Shown in pieces: positions 57,291 through 64,000 of a DNA stretch of 64,000 bases. A program made the translations under genes and the position numbers. Source of the stretch: Anaspis maculata (Eukaryota > Arthropoda > Insecta > Coleoptera > Scraptiidae); NCBI GenBank assembly GCA_949128115.1, contig OX421961.1, positions 128,839,050-128,903,049 on the forward strand, written 5' to 3'. The notes below the pieces were generated by a model. It saw nothing but the letters and a program-made list of their open reading frames with translations. It made no database searches and was not told the DNA's origin. The first letter of the stretch is position 1; every line of letters starts with the position of its first letter.

Positions 57291-57810
57291 TCGTCGAGGG
57301 AACGCGACTCAGCATCCTGGAGGAAGTTCGATACACTTTGTCAACGGGTCTCAACTCTACGACTTGGAGAAGGGTCGAAACTCAACACCGGAAGGGCCTT
57401 GGCACATCGACCTGGCGAAGGGCTGGAACTCGTCGTCGGAGCGCTCTGACTCTACACCTGGAGGCGGGTCAAGACTCAACGTCCAAGGGCTCTGACACGA
57501 CATCATAGAGGAGGTTGTAACTAAGAGTAGCAACTCATCAGCCTCTAGGAGGATCAAAACTCAACCTGAAGGGTTCTCGACTCAACGTGCCCCCAAGGGG
57601 ACCAAAACACGTCTCCGAAGGGTTCCAACTCAACTTTCTCCAGGGGGCCTTTGAGACACATCAGCCGGGGAATCCACTCGTCATTTTCCAAGTGGGCTGG
57701 GACTCATCATTGGGGCTCCGACGCTTCGGCCTCTAGGAGGGTCGCGACGCAACATAAACGGGTTCTAACTCAGCTTCTTCGAAGGGGACTAAAACTTGAA
57801 ACGTTCACTT
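57290..57810. repeat. Degenerate repeat related to the block at 22330-22800
   Basis: Units with GGGTC(A/G)A(A/G)ACTCAAC and CTCATC(G/A) recur about every 45-60 bp, resembling the complement of the GAGTTTTGACCC repeat. They lie near the second satellite array, as the first copy lies near the first array. Confidence 0.5.
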
Positions 57811-59440
57811 CGGCAAACGCTGCCCGCTGGTTCGCTCGCTGGTCTCGGTCGCTGGGCCGTGGGTCGTACAAAGTGGATGTTCGAAGAAATTATTTATGTG
57901 GCGCCAATCAGGAATATAGGTATGCTAAATTAAATTCCGACCTCCTGATTAATCGGAATTAGCTCTCTCCGTACGTCCCTGTGTCGTGGTACCTGTGATG
58001 TCACTGACAGTGACTGTTGACAGTCGCTTGACGTGACCGACAGCCGGAGCCGGGTATGTTACTGTTGAGAGCACGAAGACGAAGATGGTGTGTATGTACA
58101 AAGGTAAACAATGAGTTTTTAGGTTGTTTGGGGTTTCTTTACAAGGTAAAGGTATCTATATACAGGCAAGCAGGGGGTTTTGCCGTTGCCGCTCTGTTTC
58201 CTTTCGTAGCCGTACGCCTGTCGGGGGCACATAGTGGCCCTCCAAGAGCAGTCACACAAAGTGAGATTATGTCATTGGAGTGTGAGATTCGCTTTCACCC
58301 AGCGGAACTCGAAAAATCCACGGGACGCAAGATAGAAAAAGACTTTGTTCGGCGCGCCGCGGTTGCTCTGAGCTCAGTTCAAGACGGGGGCCCTAACACC
58401 GAGTCACTTCGGTGACAAAACTTGACCGCGATCCGTAGTTCCCGGCACCAAACTCGGCTTAGCACTAAAAGGAAATGACACGTCTCACCAAGCTAACGTC
58501 CCTTTGAGGCCTCACTGACAACCTTCACAGCTGGGAATTGGATGAGAAGCTTGGCCCGAGTGACTGGTGGTGACCGAGTCGAAGAACTCCGGCTCTCCGA
58601 ACTCCGAAGATCTGGGCCAGATCAGAATTAAGTGGTGACGTCCTACGACGACCTGATGACGACCTTACGACGGATCCGTCGATCCGCGGCCAAAGACAGG
58701 TACCGAAATCTTCGCCAATACTGGTTCGTGTCCGGATTCTTAACTCACGGAAGCCGCTGTCTCGCCTCGATTCCTTCGAGGACTTTCTTGACGACTCCGT
58801 TCTCCACGTTATACCCTGAACGGCTGGCTGGATGGGTCCCCAGAGACTGACCTGACACCTCGACGCCGCTCTTGGATTGTGCCAGATAATCACAACGAAA
58901 ACGATCTTTTCTTCAAGCAGTAGCTCCGTTTTCTTGCTTTCAACTCGAACGTTTTTTGTCCGTTTTTCTCAGAAAAATGACATCTCGAAAAGTCCCCTTT
59001 TTTTCCATTGTTGCAGCCAATACCCACTAATAGTTTTTTTTTATTCTCGACAAAATCAAACTGTTACAAACTCTTCGCTAACAGACCCGCAGAAGCACTT
59101 GGCAACGGACGTGACAAGTCGGGAGCGGACGGCAGCCCAGGAAAATTGACCCAGGTACCACGGTTGATCTCCGGCGATATCCTCCATTCCCAGCAATTCG
59201 GAATATTTTATTGCATCCAAAACGATCGCGAACGGGGTATAGACAGCTCAGGTAATTTAAGAATCTCGCAGGAATGCGGCCGGCGGTGCTAACACGTGAG
59301 AATCGGATTATTTTTGGCCCGCCAAATGCGGATGGCTTCAGACTTAATTTGATTCTTTTATTTTGTTGCTCTTTGCTGAATTTGGTTCAAATCCATCCAA
59401 TAGATTTTGAATAATTGAATCGCAAGTTTTGAATTAGGAT
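57811..59440. other. Interval without recognised genes
   Basis: It is moderately GC-rich. A frame of 119 codons (58056-58415 plus) has no recognised domain. Bases 59070-59165 (AACAGACCCGCAGAAGC, GGACGGCAGCCCAGG) repeat the inverse of 22336-22440. Otherwise nothing is seen. Confidence 0.35.
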
Positions 59441-59449
59441 ATTCTCCAG

Positions 59450-59705
59450 TATTTGACAGATAAAGAAGTGCTTTTAACTGTTCTGAATACAGTTTTCCAA
59501 GAGCTTCCAAACGACATATTGCATTTCAAGCTCCGGGGAATGGAGATCCTGTCATTTTTTGACAGTGACCTTTATGTCTGACAGATGACAGCCGAAAATT
59601 GATGGGCTTATTCGACAGCAAAACTATGTTTGCATACTGAATTCCAATTCGATCAAATCAACCGTTTGGTAGTGATCGTGAAATATCACAGACAGACACA
59701 CACCC
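59450..59705 (-). repeat. Dispersed repeat family R4, copy 2
   Basis: It is inverted relative to 3800-4140: AAGAAGTGCTTTTAACTG, then GACAGATGACAGCC and CCAAACGGTTGATT in complement, ending in CAGACAGACACACAC. It directly borders the satellite array. Confidence 0.65.
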
Positions 59706-61526
59706 GATGGAGCTCGAAGGAGCTCCGAAGCCACGGGAAAAAGCAAAGGGGCTCAGCAGGGCTTCAAACTATATTGAGGACATGAAGAGGCGAAATGGAG
59801 CTCTCTATAACAAAGCAAGGCAAGAGAGGGCTCACTGTAGTAGTTTGCAGCTCTATCATTAGCACTTTCATATGGTTCTAGGACAATTCGTCGCACGGAC
59901 AATTTGTCGCGGACAATTCGTCGCGGACAATTTGTCACGCGGACAATTTGTCGCACGGACAATTCGTCGCGCGGACAATTTGTCGCACGGACAATTCGTC
60001 GATAAGGAACGTCACTTTTCAATGCGTGGCCGGACAATCAACACAGAGGGGCTTATCAGGGCTCCAAACTACACATGAGGACAAAAGGGAGCCCGACAGA
60101 GCTCCGAAGCCACGGAAAAAAGCAAAGGGGCTCAGCAAGGCTCCGAACTATATTGAGGACATGAAAAAGCCTAATGGAGCTTCCCATAACAAAACAAGGC
60201 AAGAGGGGCTCACTGTAGTACTCTGAGAGTCAAGAAAAAACATAAGTGGGCTAATTAGGGCCCTAAATCACACTCGAAGACACAAGGGGGCTTGATAGGG
60301 CTCCGAACATCACATGAAAACACAAGGTGCCTATTTATGTACCAAAAGTCAAGGGAAATGTGAGGGAGCTCAGTAGGGCTTCAAAACACGTTGAAGAAAC
60401 AAGAGGGTCCAATGAAGTTTGCTTGAATTCAGATCGCTGGGCTGTGAAAAACATGAGGGGACTAATTGGGGCTCCAAACAACCCTTTTGGACACAAGGGG
60501 GCCGATAGGGATTCGAATATCACATGGAAGCACAAGGAACTCACTAGTGCTCCAAAAGACACAGAAAAAGGTGAGGGGGCTCAACGGGGTCTCAAAAGAC
60601 GTTGAAGAAACAAGGAGGGCCCACGAAGGATCACTAAGGCCTCTAACAACACAAAAAGGCACAACGGGGCTCACTGGGATTCTGAAGGCTACAAAAAAGG
60701 GAGCTCATCAGGGTTCCAAACGATACGTGAGGGCACTAGGGAACCCGATAAAACTTCGTAAGCCACGGAAGAATGCTGGGGGGCTCAGCAGGGCTTCAAA
60801 AGACGTTGATAAAACAAGAAGAACTCCAAAGGGCAACTAGGGCAACAAGGGGCTCACTGATATCCTCAAAGCTATGAAAGGAATAAGGGGGCTCATCAGG
60901 GCTCCAAACGATACATGAGGAAACAAGTGGGCTCGATGGAGCTTCGTAAGCCACGGAAAAATGCTCTAAGCTCAGCAAGGCTTTGAGAAACAATTAAGAA
61001 GAAAGGGGGCTCTTGGAGGGCCACTGGGGCCTCTAACAACGCAAGAAGGCACAAGGGGGCTCACTGGAAATCTGAAAGCTACGCAAAGAACAAGGGGTCT
61101 CATCAGGACTCAAAACGATACATGAGACACAAGGAGGCCCGATAGAGCTCCGTAAGCCACGGGAAAATGCTGAGAGGCTCAGCAGGGCTTCAAAAGACGT
61201 TAAAGAGACAAGGGAGCTCTTAGAGGGCAACTAGGGCAACAAGCGGCTCACTGAAATTCTGAAAGCTACGAAAAGCATAAGGAGGCTCATCAGGGCTCCA
61301 AACGATACATCAAGGCACAAGAGGGGCCCGATAGAGCTCCATGACCCACGGAGAAATGCTAGGGGACTCAGCAGAATTTCAAATAATGAAGATGAAAAAA
61401 TTGAGTCCGACGGAGTTCTGTTTAACAAAAGAAGGCAAAAGGGGCTTACCTCTGGACTTACTGATACCTTGGAAGCCATAAAAAACATGTCGGGGCTGAT
61501 TAAACCTACATTTGCAGACACGGGGG
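59706..61526. repeat. Complex satellite array, CACAAGGGGGCTC family, block 2 (left part)
   Basis: It has the same subunits as 22926-26790 (GGGCTCCAAA, CGATAGGGCTCCG, AGCCACGGAAAAATGC, CTTCAAAAGACGTTG) in the same order. The GGACAATTCGTC minisatellite lies inside at 59880-60005. The array resumes at 63301 after a hAT-like insertion. Confidence 0.75.
59880..60005. repeat. Minisatellite GGACAATT(C/T)GTCGC
   Basis: About eight units of 15-17 bp share the same core as at 22797-22925. There are no spacers or palindromic repeats of CRISPR type. Confidence 0.75.
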
Positions 61527-63292
61527 CACTGGCGGCTCCAGCATTTTTGAACAGGGGGTACGGTTCATCGACCAGGCGCCCTTAAGGTGACGGCTACGAT
61601 CAAAATGAGCCCCATGCTTCTCTCCAGTGGCGTACCCAGATTTATGAACAAGGGGGATCGAGGAGGTATTGTTTATATTGCAAAGATCGAGTCTGTACTG
61701 GAAGACAACAGTCACAGAAAACTAGCGCCGCAGGCGGAAATTTTCAGAAATAGTAATAATAATAATAATAATATTGACAATAATCATCAGAGAAAAGGAG
61801 AGCCTCTCTAATTCATTTTTTTCCCTTAGAGGTTCAGTCAAAGCTCAAAAATGCAAAACTATATGAAAAACATAACCGCAATTCTGTCAAGTATTATTGT
61901 CAAGCAATCAATTGAATGATAATTATAGAGCCGCCTTGGAGTCTTAGCTACTCGCTTGGCCAGCTCTTCAAAAATTTGGCCAAGGGATAGTGTGTGGATG
62001 TCAGAGGACACTATCATACATTTTTTTTTTTTTGGTATCCCCATGAAGTCATTGGGGGATCATGTATCAGATTTTTCCCTATTTGTCGAAGCCTCAGGGG
62101 AGATATATCCGCTTCTCCCTCCCCTCCTTATAGGTACGCCTCTGCTTCTCTCTATGACCACTCGAACTTCCTATCTTAGGTAGTTGATTCAGAAGCAATT
62201 TTCAAAGAAAAACGATCACGACAACAGCTCGGCTTTAATAGTACTATACGTTCAACAAAATTTGGAATTGAGGTAGGCTGTGACCTGGTCAAATTTCAGG
62301 ATGTCAAGCTGCTTTCGGCCAGAGCACAGCCTACCCCAATTCCGGATTTTGTTGATCGCATGGTATAAATTCAACTCTTCTCTACGTATCTATACTACAA
62401 AACTAAACTCCACGATGCAATCTTCGATTTTTATGGATTTACACCTATCCGCCTATACTGTCATCACTAACAGGGTATTGAGTCATTCTTCATTTCTTCA
62501 ATCGTCGTCAGTGGCGTATTTATTGGGGTGGCATAGGGGGCATGTGCCCCCCCCCCCATCGATCTGTAATGATAATAATAAGAAGAAGGTATACCGGCAA
62601 AAGAACAGGCGCGCTCCGATAATGGTGTAAAGTTGAAAAAAATGTATACCTAATTTATGATACGTAATATGTATAGTATAATAAATGTGGGTATAATACG
62701 TTCTACCCTCATTCACAATAATTACTATTAGTCTAAATTTTCTTATTAATAGATGGAGGCATTTTGTCTGCCTTCTGTTCTTCACCCCCTCGCTCCTTCT
62801 CACGTATCTTGCGTTATTTGAAAAAAAATCACCTTGCCTCCCCCCCCCCCCATCCCAAATCTCTGAATACACCACTGATCGTCGTAGACCAACTTTTGGT
62901 TCTGGCAGAGCCTGGAGGCTCTAGCCCTCAGCAGTAATGATTTATCTACCTGTTGGGAGTACGTATACTCGTACTATGTATTTCACTCGCAACCATGTAC
63001 TTAGCTTATAGGATTATGGAGTTCAAAAATTGAAATTAGAAAATATTTCTTCGCCATAATTATTATTTTCAGATCGGCGAGTCAATTTTCCTGAAACTTG
63101 GCTCAGAAATACGGATTCACTCACTCATTGTTTGGGTGGATGCGTTATCAATTATTTTTTACAAAGAGTAATCCATCGGTACTAAATATTGTGTTTTTTT
63201 TTTCAAAATTATGAGCTTGACGTCTGATGGCGCCCCTGATTTGCGACAGGGGATATGACCGTACCGTCGTACCCCCCGTGGAGCCGCCAGTG
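61527..63292. mobile_element. hAT-like element in the satellite, with a nested MITE
   Basis: Inverted ends CACTGGCGGCTCCA (61527) and TGGAGCCGCCAGTG (ending 63292) are flanked by an exact 8-bp duplication CACGGGGG (61519-61526 and 63293-63300). The satellite continues on both sides. A second hAT-type end, CAGTGGCGTACCC, lies at about 61626. No transposase was found. Confidence 0.85.
62509..62877. mobile_element. 369-bp hAT-type MITE nested in the larger element
   Basis: The ends are CAGTGGCGTATT and AATACACCACTG (complement CAGTGGTGTATT), with C-rich runs just inside. An exact 8-bp duplication ATCGTCGT lies at 62501-62508 and 62878-62885. It is non-coding. Confidence 0.88.
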
Positions 63293-63300
63293 CACGGGGG

Positions 63301-64000
63301 GGCAACAACGGGGGCAACAACGAGGGCAACAAGGGTCGGAATATTATATGAAGACACAAGAGACTTACTAATGCTCCGACCGGTAGGGCTCCAAATGACA
63401 TGACGGCACAAGGGTGCTTAGTGCTCCGAAAGTAACGGAAAATACAAGACTACTTAGCAGGTCTCCAAATTACAATTAAGACACAAGAAGGGGGCCCAAT
63501 GAAGCTCTGGATAACAAGAGATGATGAAAGAGGGCTTAATGGAATTCTGAATGCTATAAAACACATAACGGCACTTTAGGACGCAAGGGGGCCCGGTAGG
63601 AGGCTGAATATCACATGAAGGCACAAGGAGTTCACTAGTGCTCCGAAAACCTCGGAAAAATAGAAGAGGGCCGGACAGAGCTTCAATCGATGTTAAAGAC
63701 ACAAGGGGGCCTACTGGGGATCTGTATAATGAAATAGGCTTATTGGTACGTATTTTCTATGGAAGCCTGTCAGCTCTGGAGCTTATCAGAGCTTCGATTA
63801 CATTTCAAGAAACAAAGGGGCATGCTAGGGCTTCGAATATGACATGATGGCACAACGCTGCTTGCTGCTCCGGAAGTCACAGGAAATATAGGGGGGCATA
63901 GCAAGGTTTCAAATCACACTGGGGTTCAGTGAGGCTCTTGATAACACAAGTTTGCGAAATGGGGGTCTCTGAAATTCTGAAAGCTTTGAAAAATAAAAGA
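63301..64000. repeat. Complex satellite array, block 2 (right part), continues off the window
   Basis: CACAAG(G/A)G(G/A)-type subunits resume directly after the hAT target duplication and run to the window edge. Confidence 0.7.

Noticed and set aside
59880..60005. Regularly spaced GGACAATTCGTC units resembling a CRISPR array
   Set aside because: Units are contiguous with no unique spacers, and the context is insect satellite DNA.

Overview
This window looks like nuclear DNA of an insect, probably a sternorrhynchan hemipteran such as a whitefly or relative, although the species cannot be fixed from sequence alone. The evidence is the AT-rich background, short multi-exon genes with GT/AG introns, insect-type carboxylesterases, TAGGTACCTA-type simple sequence and dense insect-type transposons. 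There are no bacterial operons, rRNA genes or CRISPR arrays.

The only convincing host genes are six tandem carboxylesterase-fold (COesterase) modules on the minus strand, between base 1 and about 38,300. They alternate strictly between two types. Type II modules are F (38266-33958), D (21373-18848) and B (12898-660). Type I modules are E (33908-27587), C (18797-15384) and A (609 to beyond the left edge). The array is three copies of a [type II + type I] unit. I reconstructed all seven exons of B, D and F with matching exon lengths, giving proteins of about 550, 554 and 547 residues. In every module that shows the region, the nucleophile motif GxSxG has become GQGxx, with Gly in place of Ser, and the HGG oxyanion motif is absent. 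The acid (Glu) and His remain. These are therefore most likely non-catalytic esterase-fold proteins.

Each type II stop codon lies only about 50 nt before the matching type I exon. In A and C that exon has no ATG, and an in-frame stop lies just upstream. A 56-57 nt mini-intron with GT and AG ends, spanning the type II stop, would join the two modules in frame at all three junctions. Conserved upstream sequence with a TCAGT initiator-like site is found only before type II modules. The pairs may therefore encode three double-domain proteins of about 1,100 residues. This is the main candidate for an undescribed system.

Most of the remaining sequence is repeats. Intron 6 of B holds about 7.6 kb of nested elements: a tRNA-derived SINE, long palindromes and dispersed repeats. 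A gypsy remnant with a hAT end lies between C and B. Satellite-like DNA with a palindrome and a LINE nested inside it lies between E and D. Intron 6 of E carries a 120-bp satellite and a striking hairpin. Intron 1 of F carries a hAT-like MITE.

From 38.5 kb rightwards there is no recognisable host gene. In order this part holds a 1.84-kb palindrome, a 1.6-kb palindrome, a LINE end, a 10-bp minisatellite and a 260-bp tandem repeat. Next comes a Ty3/gypsy element (44209-52127, minus strand) lacking reverse transcriptase and carrying three insertions, each with a recognisable target duplication. After that come a CpG-rich block, a 916-bp palindrome with a 6-bp target duplication, GC-richer sequence of unknown nature, and a satellite array interrupted by a hAT-like element that itself contains another.
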